Made by a program: the position numbers and the translations under genes | Shown here: in pieces, positions 9,550 through 17,710 of the stretch | Numbering within the stretch: the first letter of the stretch is position 1 | Layout: each line of letters opens with the position of its first letter | The notes under the pieces: generated by a model | What the model was told of the DNA's origin: nothing | What the model saw: only the letters and a program-made list of their open reading frames with translations | Database searches by the model: none | DNA from: Burkholderiales bacterium | GTDB lineage: Bacteria > Pseudomonadota > Gammaproteobacteria > Burkholderiales > SG8-39 | Length of the DNA stretch: 64,000 bases | Direction: 5' to 3' | Assembly (NCBI GenBank): GCA_020848075.1 | Contig: JADLAV010000061.1 | Location: forward strand, 124,001-188,000

Positions 9550-10090
9550 GGGCGCGCGCCCGCGCGCCCCATCCCGGGTACGGCTTTTCTTCGCGCTGTG
9601 GCCGGGCGACGATGTGCGCCAGGCGCTCGCGAGCTGGGCGAAGCGACTGCACGAGGCGTGCGGCGGACGCATGACGCGGCCGGAGAACCTGCACGTCACG
9701 CTCGCGTTTCTGGGCGAGACCGAGGCGGGCCAGCTTGCTGCGCTGAAGGCGGCCGCAAGTCGCGTCCCCCCGCAGCGGTTCGAGCTCGTGCTCGACACGC
9801 CCGGCTACTGGAAGCACAACCGGATCGCCTGGGCCGGGGCGGCGCAGGACCCGGAGGCGCTGCTCGCGATGGTTGCCGACCTGCGGGCGGCGCTCCTCGC
9901 GGCGCGGTTCGACTTCGACCCGAAGCCGTTCGTCTCGCACGTGACCCTGCTGCGCAAGGGCAGCCCGCCGCGCGAGCTGCCGCGGCTCGCGCCGATCGTG
10001 TGGCGCGGCAGCGGTTTCGCGCTCATCCGCTCGGTGACGGGGCCGAATGGCAGCGACTACATGGTCGAGGGGCGATGGGCCGCGGAATGA
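9530..10090 (+). CDS. thpR: RNA 2',3'-cyclic phosphodiesterase (2'-5' RNA ligase family) ThpR
   Basis: 186 residues, a two-histidine phosphoesterase fold. The two HxTx catalytic motifs are complete: [11 protein letters not shown] in the first half and [13 protein letters not shown] in the second. The family hydrolyses 2',3'-cyclic phosphate ends of RNA and can ligate 2'-5' linked half tRNAs in vitro; the cellular role is not settled. [15 protein letters not shown] is the typical N-terminal strand. The first ~15 residues ([11 protein letters not shown]) are an unconserved extension caused by overlap with ispF, so translation might begin later, but no internal ATG precedes the conserved RLFFAL. 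Confidence 0.9.
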   Translation: MSEPAGEGARPRAPSRVRLFFALWPGDDVRQALASWAKRLHEACGGRMTRPENLHVTLAFLGETEAGQLAALKAAASRVPPQRFELVLDTPGYWKHNRIAWAGAAQDPEALLAMVADLRAALLAARFDFDPKPFVSHVTLLRKGSPPRELPRLAPIVWRGSGFALIRSVTGPNGSDYMVEGRWAAE

Positions 10091-10121
10091 CGGTCGCGGT
10101 GTGCGTCATTCCACGGCAGGG

Positions 10122-10141
10122 TGTAACGATTTGTAAAGCCG
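10122..10141 (+). promoter_or_regulatory. Tandem 10-bp repeat, candidate OmpR/CpxR-family response-regulator site
   Basis: TGTAA occurs at 10122 and again at 10132, exactly one helical turn apart, within a GTAAC-N5-GTAAA arrangement. That layout is the known CpxR box (GTAAA-N5-GTAAA) with one mismatch. It lies 66 bases upstream of the small membrane-protein ATG at 10207. A related tandem element is found upstream of the OmpR-type gene at 15486-15505. Confidence 0.45.
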
Positions 10142-10206
10142 GTGTCCCGAGCGGCCGGCGGCGAGTTATCCTTGGCAACGGCTCGTTACGCGCAAGACGC
10201 TCGACC

Positions 10207-10380
10207 ATGCACAACCTCATCGCCCTCGCCGGCCTCCTCTTCCTGCTGTTCCTCTCGATCCTCTGGGTCTTCGGCGCGCCGAAGCCGAAGCGAGCGCGCG
10301 CGACGACCGTCATCCGCGGCGTGCGCGGCGAAGACGGCAACTGGCGCCGCGACGGACCGCGGGTCCGCGACGACGGCTGA
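10207..10380 (+). CDS. Small single-helix membrane protein, function unknown
   Basis: 57 residues. An N-terminal hydrophobic helix (about residues 3-23, NLIALAGLLFLLFLSILWVF) is followed by a basic cytoplasmic-type tail rich in Arg, Gly and Asp (RGVRGEDGNWRRDGPRVRDD). I do not recognise the family. The gene stands alone between thpR and a glycosyltransferase. A tandem response-regulator-like repeat lies upstream at 10122-10141, which suggests envelope-stress or osmotic control. Codon use and the clear helix-plus-tail layout support a real gene, but there is no homology evidence here. Confidence 0.6.
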   Translation: MHNLIALAGLLFLLFLSILWVFGAPKPKRARATTVIRGVRGEDGNWRRDGPRVRDDG

Positions 10381-10567
10381 ACCGGTGGCCGCGGCGGGCG
10401 CTTGATTCGCCGCGATCCCCTGCTTGCGAACCCGCCGGGTGCGCCGCTCCCGGGCGGCCGACCCGGACACCCCCGGCCAGGACCGTCGTTCCGGGCATAA
10501 TTGCGCGCATGTCCGCGCGCATCCCAGTCGGCATTCGAGCCACCGCGGCCGGGCGTCGGACGCCGCG

Positions 10568-11359
10568 ATGAGAAAGATCACCGCCTACGTCCTCGCCTAC
10601 AACGAGGCGGAGAAGATCGAGGCCGCCGTCGCGAGCGTGCTGTGGGCCGACGAAGTGCTGGTCGCCGACTCGGGCAGCACCGACGGTACCGCGGAGAAGG
10701 CCGAGCGCCTCGGCGCGCGCGTCGTGCAGATCCCGTTCCAGGGCTTCGGCGACCTGCGCAACCGCGCCATCGAGGCGTGCACGCACGAGTGGATCTTCAG
10801 CCTCGACGCGGACGAGCGCTGTACGCCGGAGGTGCGCGACGAGGTCCTCGTGCTCCTCGCCGGCGAGCCCGCGCACGATGCCTACCTCGTGCCGCGGCGC
10901 AACTACTTCATGGGCCGGTGGATCAGGGGCTCCGGCTGGTATCCGAACTTCCGGCAGCCCCAGCTCTTCCGCAAGGGCGCGATGCGCTACACGCTCGAGC
11001 CGGTGCACGAGGGCTACGAGATGCTCACCGGTCGGCCGCCCGGTGAGCTCGCGAGCGCGATCTGGCAGTTTCCGTTCCGCGATCTCGACGAGATCATCCG
11101 CAAGATGAATCGGTACTCCTCGCTCGGCGCGGAGAAGCTCGCCGGGCGCGGGACCGGCATGTCCGCGGCGCTCGCGCACGGCATCTGGGCGTTCGTGAAG
11201 CACTACGTCTTCAAGCGCGGCTTTCTCGACGGCTGGGCGGGATTCGTGATCGCCCTCGGCAATTTCGAGGGCACCTTCTACCGCTACGCGAAGCGCGTGG
11301 AGCTCGACCGCGCCTGGCGCCCGCCCGCGCAGCCGCCGCTCGGCCGGGAGTCGAAATAG
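10568..11359 (+). CDS. Family 2 glycosyltransferase, KdtX/WaaE type (LPS core)
   Basis: 263 residues. GT-A fold: ITAYVLAYNEAEKIEAAV is the N-terminal nucleotide-sugar strand, EVLVADSGSTDGTAEKA follows, and IFSLDADERCTPEV contains the DxD metal motif. The PRRNYFMGRWIRGSGWYPNF and LFRKGAMRY segments are typical of the WaaE/KdtX group, which adds a beta-linked glucose to the inner core of lipopolysaccharide. The start MRKITAYV at 10568 was chosen because the conserved fold begins there; longer readings upstream have unrelated residues. It is followed after 3 bases by another glycosyltransferase, consistent with an LPS core operon. Donor and acceptor are not proven by sequence. Confidence 0.85.
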   Translation: MRKITAYVLAYNEAEKIEAAVASVLWADEVLVADSGSTDGTAEKAERLGARVVQIPFQGFGDLRNRAIEACTHEWIFSLDADERCTPEVRDEVLVLLAGEPAHDAYLVPRRNYFMGRWIRGSGWYPNFRQPQLFRKGAMRYTLEPVHEGYEMLTGRPPGELASAIWQFPFRDLDEIIRKMNRYSSLGAEKLAGRGTGMSAALAHGIWAFVKHYVFKRGFLDGWAGFVIALGNFEGTFYRYAKRVELDRAWRPPAQPPLGRESK

Positions 11360-11362
11360 CCG

Positions 11363-12184
11363 GTGAAGCCGATCGCGGTCATCGTCACCACGTACAACCG
11401 CCCCGACGCGCTGGCGGCGGTGCTGGAAGGCTATCTCGCGCAGAGCGATCCAGATTTCGAGCTGATCGTTGCCGACGACGGCTCGGGGCCGGAGACGCGC
11501 GCCGTGGTGGAGGCGTTCGCCGCGCACGCGCGCTTTTCCCTGCGGCACGTGTGGCAGGAGGATGCGGGCTTTCGCGCAGCGGCGATCCGGAACAAGGCGC
11601 TCGCGGGCACGGAGGCCGAGTACGTGATCTTCACCGACGGCGACTGCATCCCGGCGCCGGACTTCGTCGCGCAGCACCGCCGGCTCGCCGAGCCGGGCTG
11701 GTTTCTCTCGGCGAACCGCGTGCTGCTTTCGGAGCGATTCACGCCCGAGGTGCTCGCCGGCCGGCTCGCGGTGCATCGCTGGGGCCTCCGGCGTTGGCTG
11801 CGCGCCTGGGTGCGGCGCGACATCAACCGGTGGCTGCCGCTCGTGCGGTTGCCCGACGCCGCCGCGCGCAAGCGTGGAGCGGCGCGCTGGGAGGGTGCGA
11901 AGACCTGCAACCTCTCCGCCTGGCGCTCCGATCTCGCACGGGTGAACGGCCTCGACGAGCGCTACTCGGGCTGGGGGCTCGAGGATTCCGACCTCGTCAT
12001 CCGCCTGCTGCACGCGGGGGTGCGGCACAAGAGCGCGCGCTTCGCGGCGTCCGTGTTCCACCTGTGGCACCCGGAGAACGACCGTACGAGGTTGCCGGAG
12101 AATCAGCGCCGCCTGGACGAACTGCTGCGATCGAACCGGGTGCGCGCGGCCGCGGGCCTCGATCAGTACGCCGCAGTGGCGTAG
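11363..12184 (+). CDS. Family 2 glycosyltransferase with GT7-like C-terminal domain
   Basis: 273 residues, GTG start 3 bases after the previous stop. N-terminal GT-A strand IAVIVTTYNRPDALAAVLEG, then LIVADDGSGPETRAVV and VIFTDGDCIPAPDFV with the DxD motif. The C-terminal GWGLEDSDLVIRLLHAG corresponds to the galactosyltransferase (GT7 C-terminal) motif, GWGxED, that contacts the acceptor. No membrane segment is seen, so the enzyme probably works at the inner face of the inner membrane. Its place between a WaaE-like enzyme and a heptosyltransferase-like GT9 argues for a role in LPS core synthesis. Sugar specificity is unknown. Confidence 0.83.
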   Translation: MKPIAVIVTTYNRPDALAAVLEGYLAQSDPDFELIVADDGSGPETRAVVEAFAAHARFSLRHVWQEDAGFRAAAIRNKALAGTEAEYVIFTDGDCIPAPDFVAQHRRLAEPGWFLSANRVLLSERFTPEVLAGRLAVHRWGLRRWLRAWVRRDINRWLPLVRLPDAAARKRGAARWEGAKTCNLSAWRSDLARVNGLDERYSGWGLEDSDLVIRLLHAGVRHKSARFAASVFHLWHPENDRTRLPENQRRLDELLRSNRVRAAAGLDQYAAVA

Positions 12185-12195
12185 CGCGGCGCACG

Positions 12196-13347
12196 ATGGC
12201 ATCGACCGGACTGCTCGCGACGCCGCCGCAAACGGTGCTCGTCGTCGTCACGCGGCGCATCGGTGACGTTCTCCTGGCCACGCCGCTCATTCGATCGGTG
12301 AAGCGCGCCTGGCCGGAGGCCGCGCTCGATTGCCTGGTCTTCGCCGGCACCGAGGGCGTGCTGGCGCGCAATCCGGATCTGCGCGAGGTGCTGACGGTGC
12401 CCGAGCGCGCCTCGCTCGAAACGCAGCGGACGCTCGTGCGCCGGATCCGGCGTCGCTACGACCTCGCGCTCACCACGCTGCCCGGCGATCGCCCCACGCT
12501 CTACGCGTGGCTTGCGGGACGGACGCGCGTCGGGCCCGCGCTGCCCGGAATCAAGCACGCGTGGAAGCGGTGGCTCCTCTCGTGCTGGGCGCCGTTCGAC
12601 GATCGCGCGACGCACGTGGTCGCGCAGAATCTCGCCCTCGCGGCCTTGCTCGGCATTCGGCCGTGCGCCGAGGTCGCGGCGAGCTGGAGCGCCGAGGACG
12701 AGCGCGCGGTTGCCGCCGCGTTGCCCTTCGATGCGCGTGCCACGCGCTACGCCGTGCTCCACCTGTATCCGAAGTTTCGCTACAAGCAGTGGACGTCGGA
12801 CGACTGGACTGCTCTCGCACAGTGGCTGGCAGGCGAGGGCGCGCGGCTCGTGCTCACCGGCAGCGCCGCCCCGGACGAGGTCGAGTACGTCGCGCGGATC
12901 GCACGGGAATTCCCGGACGGAACGGTGAACCTCACCGGGCGGCTCGCCTTTCCGCAGGTGGCCTGCCTGATTGCCGGAGCCGCCGTCTTCGTCGGCCCGG
13001 ACACCGCGACGACGCACCTCGCCGCGGCGACCGGCACGCCGACGATCGCGCTCTTCGGGCCGTCGAGCCCCGTGCGCTGGGGGCCGTGGCCGCGCGGCTA
13101 CGAGGAGACGGCGAGCCCGTTCGCGCTGCGCGGCAGCCGCACCGTCAACAACGTCACGCTCCTGCAGGGCACGAACGCGCGCGGCTGCGTGCCGTGCCTG
13201 CTCGAGGGCTGCGACCGGCATCTCGAGAGCCGCAGCGACTGCCTGGACGAGATGCCCGCCGAGCGCGTGATCGAGACCGTGCGCCGGGTGTTCGCGCGCG
13301 TGGACGTGAGCGAGCGGGCCATCGGAACCCCGCTTGCACGGGAATGA
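12196..13347 (+). CDS. Family 9 glycosyltransferase (heptosyltransferase-like)
   Basis: 383 residues. RIGDVLLATPLIRSVKRAWP is the N-terminal GT9 motif for the acceptor lobe, and FVGPDTATTHLAAATGTPTI plus ALFGPSSPVRWGPWP is the ADP-heptose-binding motif. Family members transfer heptose to the LPS inner core (WaaC, WaaF, WaaQ); WaaQ-like is the closest guess. A cysteine-rich stretch near the C-terminus (GCVPCLLEGCDRHLESRSDC) resembles the CxxC segment seen in many GT9 proteins. The last ~8 codons and the stop lie inside a dRS3-like dispersed repeat (13324-13349), so the C-terminus seems to have been reset by repeat insertion. It converges on the histidine kinase gene with a 31-base gap. Confidence 0.86.
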   Translation: MASTGLLATPPQTVLVVVTRRIGDVLLATPLIRSVKRAWPEAALDCLVFAGTEGVLARNPDLREVLTVPERASLETQRTLVRRIRRRYDLALTTLPGDRPTLYAWLAGRTRVGPALPGIKHAWKRWLLSCWAPFDDRATHVVAQNLALAALLGIRPCAEVAASWSAEDERAVAAALPFDARATRYAVLHLYPKFRYKQWTSDDWTALAQWLAGEGARLVLTGSAAPDEVEYVARIAREFPDGTVNLTGRLAFPQVACLIAGAAVFVGPDTATTHLAAATGTPTIALFGPSSPVRWGPWPRGYEETASPFALRGSRTVNNVTLLQGTNARGCVPCLLEGCDRHLESRSDCLDEMPAERVIETVRRVFARVDVSERAIGTPLARE

Positions 13348-13349
13348 CG
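13324..13349. repeat. dRS3-like dispersed repeat copy, degenerate
   Basis: The 26 bases from GGAACCCCGC to ACGGGAATGACG match the copy at 32449-32474 at 22 of 26 positions. The core resembles the neisserial-type ATTCCC-N8-GGGAAT element with a decayed left arm. It supplies the final codons and the TGA stop of the GT9 gene. Confidence 0.6.
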
Positions 13350-13378
13350 CCGGCTGAGCTTCCCCAGCGGTAACGCGC

Positions 13379-14686
13379 TCAACACCTGTCGGCCGGAAGA
13401 GTGACCCGGGCGATCAGGCCGCCGCCCTCGCGGGGCAGCAGCTCGAAGGTCGCGTCGTGCATCCTGGCAATGCGCTCGACGATCGCGAGACCGAGCCCGG
13501 ACCCGCTGTGCCCGGTGCGCGCGACCTCGAGCCGCGTGAAAGGCTGCTTCAGGCGATCGACCTCGCTCGCCGGGATCCCCGGGCCGCGATCGCGGACCTC
13601 GACCACCGCGTTGGAACCCTCGGCGCGCGTGGCGACGACCACGTCCTTCTCGCCGTAGCGGATCGCGTTGTCGACGAGGTTCACCAGCATGCGCTTGAGC
13701 GCGAGCGCGCGTCCCGCGAGTTCGGGCACGGCGCCGATCTCGGCCTCGACCGCGTATCCGCGCTCGCGGTACTGCTGCACGCACTCGCGCGCGAGCGCCG
13801 CGAGGTCGAGCGGGCCCGCCGGCTCCCCGCCCTCGCTCCGCGCGAAGTCGAGAAACTGCCCGATGATGCGGTCGATCTCGTCGATGTCGGCGTCCATGCC
13901 CTGCTTGAGCGGCGGATCGGCCCGGCTCATCTCGATCGACAGCCGGAGCCGGGCGAGGGGCGTGCGCAGGTCGTGCGAGACGCCCGCCAGGATGAGCGCG
14001 CGGTCGTCCTCGAGGCGCGCGAGATCGCGCGACATCTGGTTGAACGCGTGCGCGAGCGTACGGATCTCGTCCGGCCCGGATTCCGCGACCGGCGCCGGGT
14101 TGCGGCCGCGGCCGACTTCGGCAGCGGCCTGGGTGAGCGCGCGCAGCGGGCGCTTCAGGCGGAACACGATCACGTAGGCGCCGAGCAGCGCGAGCGCGAG
14201 CGCGAGCGCTGCCCAGCCCAGCCACTGCAGCGCGCGTTTGCGCTCGACGCGCTCGCGCGGAAGCATCACCCAGTACTCGTCCTCGGCGATGCGGAAGCTC
14301 ACCCAGAAACCCCGCTGCCCGTCCAGCGCGGTCGCAAGCCGGGTGCCCGGTCCGAGCTGGCGCCGGATCTCCTCGCCGAGGAGCTGCGCACCTGCCCGGC
14401 TCGTATCGAGCGCGGTGACGCGGTCGTCGGGCTCGGCAGGATAGACGCGGATGCCTTCGCTCTGCGCGAGCTCGAGCAGGAGCTCGCGCCGCAGATCGGG
14501 CGCCGCCGTGAGAAGCGCCGCGCGCGTGAGGTTCACCACGCTCGCGACCATGTCCGCGGTCTGGCGCGCACGCGGCCCCCGCTCGACCGCGCGGAAGATC
14601 GTCACCCACGCCGCGAGCGCGAGGACGATGAGGAGCGCGATCAGCGCGAACGTGCGCCAGAGCAGGCTGCGCGGGGCGAGCCTCAC
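13379..14686 (-). CDS. Sensor histidine kinase, EnvZ type
   Basis: 435 residues. Transmembrane helix 1 (about 10-32) and helix 2 (about 155-177) enclose a periplasmic sensor of about 120 residues. Then come a HAMP linker and a dimerisation domain with the H-box AGVSHDLRTPLARLRLS (histidine near residue 236). The ATP-binding domain has N-box LVNLVDNAIRYG, G1 DRGPGIP and G2 GSGLGLAIVERIARMHD. The GTG start at 14686 overlaps the upstream regulator stop by four bases, and no longer reading makes a sensible protein. The pair is organised like ompR-envZ, and the periplasmic size fits EnvZ. The input signal is not evident. Confidence 0.88.
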   Translation of the reverse strand: MRLAPRSLLWRTFALIALLIVLALAAWVTIFRAVERGPRARQTADMVASVVNLTRAALLTAAPDLRRELLLELAQSEGIRVYPAEPDDRVTALDTSRAGAQLLGEEIRRQLGPGTRLATALDGQRGFWVSFRIAEDEYWVMLPRERVERKRALQWLGWAALALALALLGAYVIVFRLKRPLRALTQAAAEVGRGRNPAPVAESGPDEIRTLAHAFNQMSRDLARLEDDRALILAGVSHDLRTPLARLRLSIEMSRADPPLKQGMDADIDEIDRIIGQFLDFARSEGGEPAGPLDLAALARECVQQYRERGYAVEAEIGAVPELAGRALALKRMLVNLVDNAIRYGEKDVVVATRAEGSNAVVEVRDRGPGIPASEVDRLKQPFTRLEVARTGHSGSGLGLAIVERIARMHDATFELLPREGGGLIARVTLPADRC

Positions 14687-15414
14687 TGCGGAGCGGCAGC
14701 GCCGTCGGGCACGAACATGTAGCCGAAGCCCCAGACGGTCTGGATGTAGACGGGCTTCCCAGGATCGGGCTCCACGAGCTTGCGCAGGCGCGAGACCTGG
14801 ACGTCGATCGCGCGGTCGAAGACTTCGTACTCGCGGCCGCGCGCGAGCTCCATCAGCTTGTCGCGCGAGAGCGGGGTGCGCGGATGGGTCACCAGCACCT
14901 TGAGTAGCGCGAACTCGCCGGTGGTGAGCGCGACCTCCTGGCCGTGCTTGGTGAGCGTGCGCCGCGCCAGGTCCACAGTCATGCCGCCGAAGCTGACCGG
15001 GCCGGCCTCGTCGGTCGGGGCGCCGGGCGGGGCGGGGGCGGTGCGCCGCCTGAGCACCGCGTGCACGCGCGCGACCAGCTCGCGCGGATTGAACGGCTTC
15101 GGCAGGTAGTCGTCCGCGCCCATCTCCAGGCCCACGATCCGGTCGACGTCCTCGCCCTTCGCCGTGAGCATGATGATCGGGATCGTGTTCTTGGTGCCGC
15201 GCAGGCGCCGGCAGATCGAGAGCCCGTCCTCGCCCGGGAGCATCAGGTCGAGGACCATGAGGTCGAAGCGCTCGTGGGCGAGCTGCTTGTCCATGGCGTG
15301 ACCGTCGGACGCAGTGCGAACGGCGAATCCCTGCTCGCCGAGGTACCGCTGCAGGAGATCGCGCAGGCGGGGGTCGTCGTCCACCACCAGGATCCGGGTC
15401 TTGTGCTCGCTCAT
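14683..15414 (-). CDS. ompR: OmpR-family response regulator
   Basis: 243 residues. Receiver domain with acidic pocket RILVVDDDPRLRDLL, phospho-acceptor aspartate in LMVLDLMLPGEDG and lysine in YLPKPFNPRELVARV. The C-terminal winged helix contains DRAIDVQVSRLRKLVEPDP and YIQTVWGFGYMF. Length and both domains fit OmpR itself, including the GLEMGADDYLPKPF segment. The start MSEHKTRIL at 15414 was chosen over a longer reading because the receiver fold begins there. It is co-transcribed with the kinase gene (GTGA overlap). Two adjacent 10-bp repeats, 72-91 bases upstream of its start, look like its own or a related regulator's binding site. Confidence 0.9.
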   Translation of the reverse strand: MSEHKTRILVVDDDPRLRDLLQRYLGEQGFAVRTASDGHAMDKQLAHERFDLMVLDLMLPGEDGLSICRRLRGTKNTIPIIMLTAKGEDVDRIVGLEMGADDYLPKPFNPRELVARVHAVLRRRTAPAPPGAPTDEAGPVSFGGMTVDLARRTLTKHGQEVALTTGEFALLKVLVTHPRTPLSRDKLMELARGREYEVFDRAIDVQVSRLRKLVEPDPGKPVYIQTVWGFGYMFVPDGAAAPQ

Positions 15415-15741
15415 ACGGGGGAATCGTAGCTCCGCCGGCGGCGCCAAGCCAGCGATTCGTAACGGGACTTTGCCGTCCGCGGCTGCGAAACAAAGCGTTA
15501 CAAAGTTCCCGCGTCCGCTCACAGTCGGCTTACACCTTGGCCCCAGAGTGCGTGCATGCGCCGCAGACGGCGCGGACGAGGGACGCGGTAAAGCGGCACG
15601 GAAAAACGGCACGCGGAAGAAGAGAACGGGGAGATGACACCCCGGCGGATCGAGATAACCCGCCAACCGGGAGAGCGAGGCGCTTGACCATCCAGGGGCT
15701 CAGGACCAAGCTGCTCGCGGACAGGGGGATCAGGAAGCGAA
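15415..15741. other. 327-base divergent intergenic region upstream of ompR
   Basis: No convincing gene on either strand. It holds the tandem 10-mers at 15486-15505 and a loosely matching GTAAC at about 15459. GGGACTTTG (from about 15464) and CAAAGTTCCC (from 15501) form an imperfect inverted pair. The rest up to 15741 is low-complexity GC- and A/G-rich sequence leading to the secreted-protein gene. Confidence 0.5.
15486..15505 (-). promoter_or_regulatory. Tandem 10-mers, candidate OmpR-family binding site
   Basis: Read on the minus strand, CTTTGTAACG (15505-15496) is followed directly by CTTTGTTTCG (15495-15486): two abutting 10-mers differing at two positions. OmpR/PhoB-type regulators bind such head-to-tail repeats spaced by about one helical turn. 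The position upstream of the ompR-type start suits autoregulation. The element shares TGTAACG-N-TTTGT with the site at 10122-10141. Confidence 0.5.
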
Positions 15742-16098
15742 ATGAAGACCGCATCGGCGAGCCGGAGAATCGGGCAGCGCGTCCTGCGAACCGCAGGCGC
15801 GGCCGCGCTCGCCCTCGTGCTCGCGGGTGCGATGACCGCGGCCTCGGCGCAGTCCGGACGGAACGGCGACCGCGGATCCGGTGACCGCGGGCCGCAGCAG
15901 GTGCAGCCGGGCGACATGAGTCGCCGCGGCGACATGCGGGGCACGCGCGACACGCCCGATCGCGGGCAGATCGGCGGCGGCACATATCGCCAGCTGTCGC
16001 CCGAAGAGCGCGAGCAGCTGCGCCGCGACATCCGCGACCACGGCCGCGACGTCTATGGCGACCGCGAGCAGCGCCGGCGCAGCGGCCCGGCGCGTTGA
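15742..16098 (+). CDS. Small secreted Arg/Gly/Asp-rich protein, unknown function
   Basis: 118 residues. An N-terminal signal peptide (basic start, then AAALALVLAGAMTAASAQS, probable cleavage after ASA) precedes a low-complexity, strongly charged mature part. That part has repeated RG, GD and DR units such as GDRGSGDRGPQQ and RRGDMRGTRDTPDRG. The C-terminal segment LSPEEREQLRRDIRDHGRDV is helical and is the only part that looks conserved in kind; similar SPEER helices occur in other small periplasmic proteins. It diverges from the ompR-type gene and could be under its control. I do not recognise a named family. Confidence 0.65.
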   Translation: MKTASASRRIGQRVLRTAGAAALALVLAGAMTAASAQSGRNGDRGSGDRGPQQVQPGDMSRRGDMRGTRDTPDRGQIGGGTYRQLSPEEREQLRRDIRDHGRDVYGDREQRRRSGPAR

Positions 16099-16343
16099 GC
16101 AGTCGTGAACGGCGCTCGGGGGGCGCGTCTCCTCCTCCCCAGACGCTCGCCTCCTGAGCGCCGTTTCACTTCCGTCCGGATGCCGCCTCGCGCGTGGCGT
16201 CCGGGACCACTGAACGGCGACCGGCTTTCTGCTCTAATGGCGATCCGGCTGCGACGCGCGGCGCGGAGCCGAGCACCGCGCATCGCGGACGCCGGCGGCC
16301 CAGCGCCCGTCGCTGCGCGAGCGCGCCGGCGTGCACTGGATCG

Positions 16344-17672
16344 ATGAACCGCCCCGTCGAAACGCCTGTCGAGGAATCGGCCGTGGCCCGCGCCGGCGCG
16401 CGGCGTCGCTGGCTCTGGACGGCGCTCGCGGCGGCGTTGCTCGTTCTTGCCGCGTACTTCGCCTACCACCGCTTCGGCGGCGCGCCGTCGCCCGAGCCGC
16501 CGCACGGCGCCGGCCGCTTCGGCGGGCCGGCGGGCGCGGGAGGTCCGACGCCGGTCGTCGCGGTCCCGGCGCGCACCGGCAGCATCGACGTCTATCTCAA
16601 CGGGCTTGGCACCGTCACGCCCGACCGCACCGTCACCGTCCGGAGTCGCGTCGACGGGCAGCTCCTGCGAGTCCTGTTCCAGGAAGGCCAGGCGGTCAAG
16701 CCGGGCGAGCTGCTCGCCGAGATCGATCCGCGGCCGTTCGAGGTGCAGCTCGCGCAGGCCGAAGGCCAGCTGCTGCGCGACCGCGCGCTGCTCGACAACG
16801 CGCGGCTCGACCTGGCACGCTACCAGAAGCTCTTCGCGGAGGACTCCATCGCCAAGCAGCAGGTCGACACCCAGGCCGCGCTGGTGCGCCAGTACGAGGG
16901 CACGGTGAAGATCGATCAGAGCCAGATCGACAATGCGCGGCTGCAGATCACGTACTCCCGGGTCACCGCGCCGGTCGGCGGCCGCGTCGGCCTGCGGCTC
17001 GTTGACCCCGGCAACATCGTGCATGCCAGCGACGCGAACGGCATCGTCATCATCACGCAGCTGCAGCCGGTGAGCGTCGTGTTCACAATCCCGCAGGACA
17101 ACGTCCCGGCGGTGATGAAGCGCGTGCGCGCGGGCGATGCGCTTCCGGTCGAGGCGCTGAACCGCGAACAGACCGTGCGCCTGGCCGAGGGGACGCTCGC
17201 CTCGGTCGACAACCTGATCGATCCCACGACCGGCACGGTCAAGCTGAAGGCACGGTTCGCGAACGAGGACAGCGCGCTCTTTCCGAACCAGTTCGTGAAC
17301 GTGCGGATGCGGATCGACACGCTGCACGATGCGACGCTCATCCCGTCTTCGGCGGTGCAGCGCGGGGCGCAGGGGATGTACGTCTACGTCGTCAAGGACG
17401 ACCACACCGTCACCGTGCGCCCGGTGAAGATCGGACCGTCGGATGGCCCGCGCATCGCCGTCACCGAGGGGCTCGCCCCCGGCGAGCAGGTCGTCATCGA
17501 TGGTGTGGACCGGCTGCGCGAGGGCGCCGCGGTCGAGGTGTCGGAGCGCCGGCCGGAGCTGAATGCGCCGCCGGAAGGCCGGGCCGCGAAGGGCGCGCAG
17601 CGCGGGCCGCGCTCCGGCGCCCCGAGTGGCGCGGGCGCCGCGCGCGGCGGCGCCGGCAAGGCGCAGCGGTAA
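16344..17672 (+). CDS. mdtA: RND efflux periplasmic adaptor subunit MdtA
   Basis: 442 residues. An inner-membrane anchor helix (about 26-46) is followed by a Gly/Pro linker and then the membrane-fusion protein core. The lipoyl half-motifs are [20 protein letters not shown] and [20 protein letters not shown]. The alpha-helical hairpin covers about 140-200, and the beta-barrel contains [20 protein letters not shown]. The order mdtA-mdtB-mdtC-outer membrane factor matches the E. coli multidrug system with two distinct RND pumps. The C-terminal tail is long and low in complexity (Gly, Ala, Arg-rich), which is unusual but common in high-GC relatives. The start [11 protein letters not shown] at 16344 avoids a longer reading that has no signal character. 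Confidence 0.92.
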   Translation: MNRPVETPVEESAVARAGARRRWLWTALAAALLVLAAYFAYHRFGGAPSPEPPHGAGRFGGPAGAGGPTPVVAVPARTGSIDVYLNGLGTVTPDRTVTVRSRVDGQLLRVLFQEGQAVKPGELLAEIDPRPFEVQLAQAEGQLLRDRALLDNARLDLARYQKLFAEDSIAKQQVDTQAALVRQYEGTVKIDQSQIDNARLQITYSRVTAPVGGRVGLRLVDPGNIVHASDANGIVIITQLQPVSVVFTIPQDNVPAVMKRVRAGDALPVEALNREQTVRLAEGTLASVDNLIDPTTGTVKLKARFANEDSALFPNQFVNVRMRIDTLHDATLIPSSAVQRGAQGMYVYVVKDDHTVTVRPVKIGPSDGPRIAVTEGLAPGEQVVIDGVDRLREGAAVEVSERRPELNAPPEGRAAKGAQRGPRSGAPSGAGAARGGAGKAQR

Positions 17673-17710
17673 GCAAGAAGCGTCGGCGCCGGACGCGAGC
17701 GCGGTCAGCC

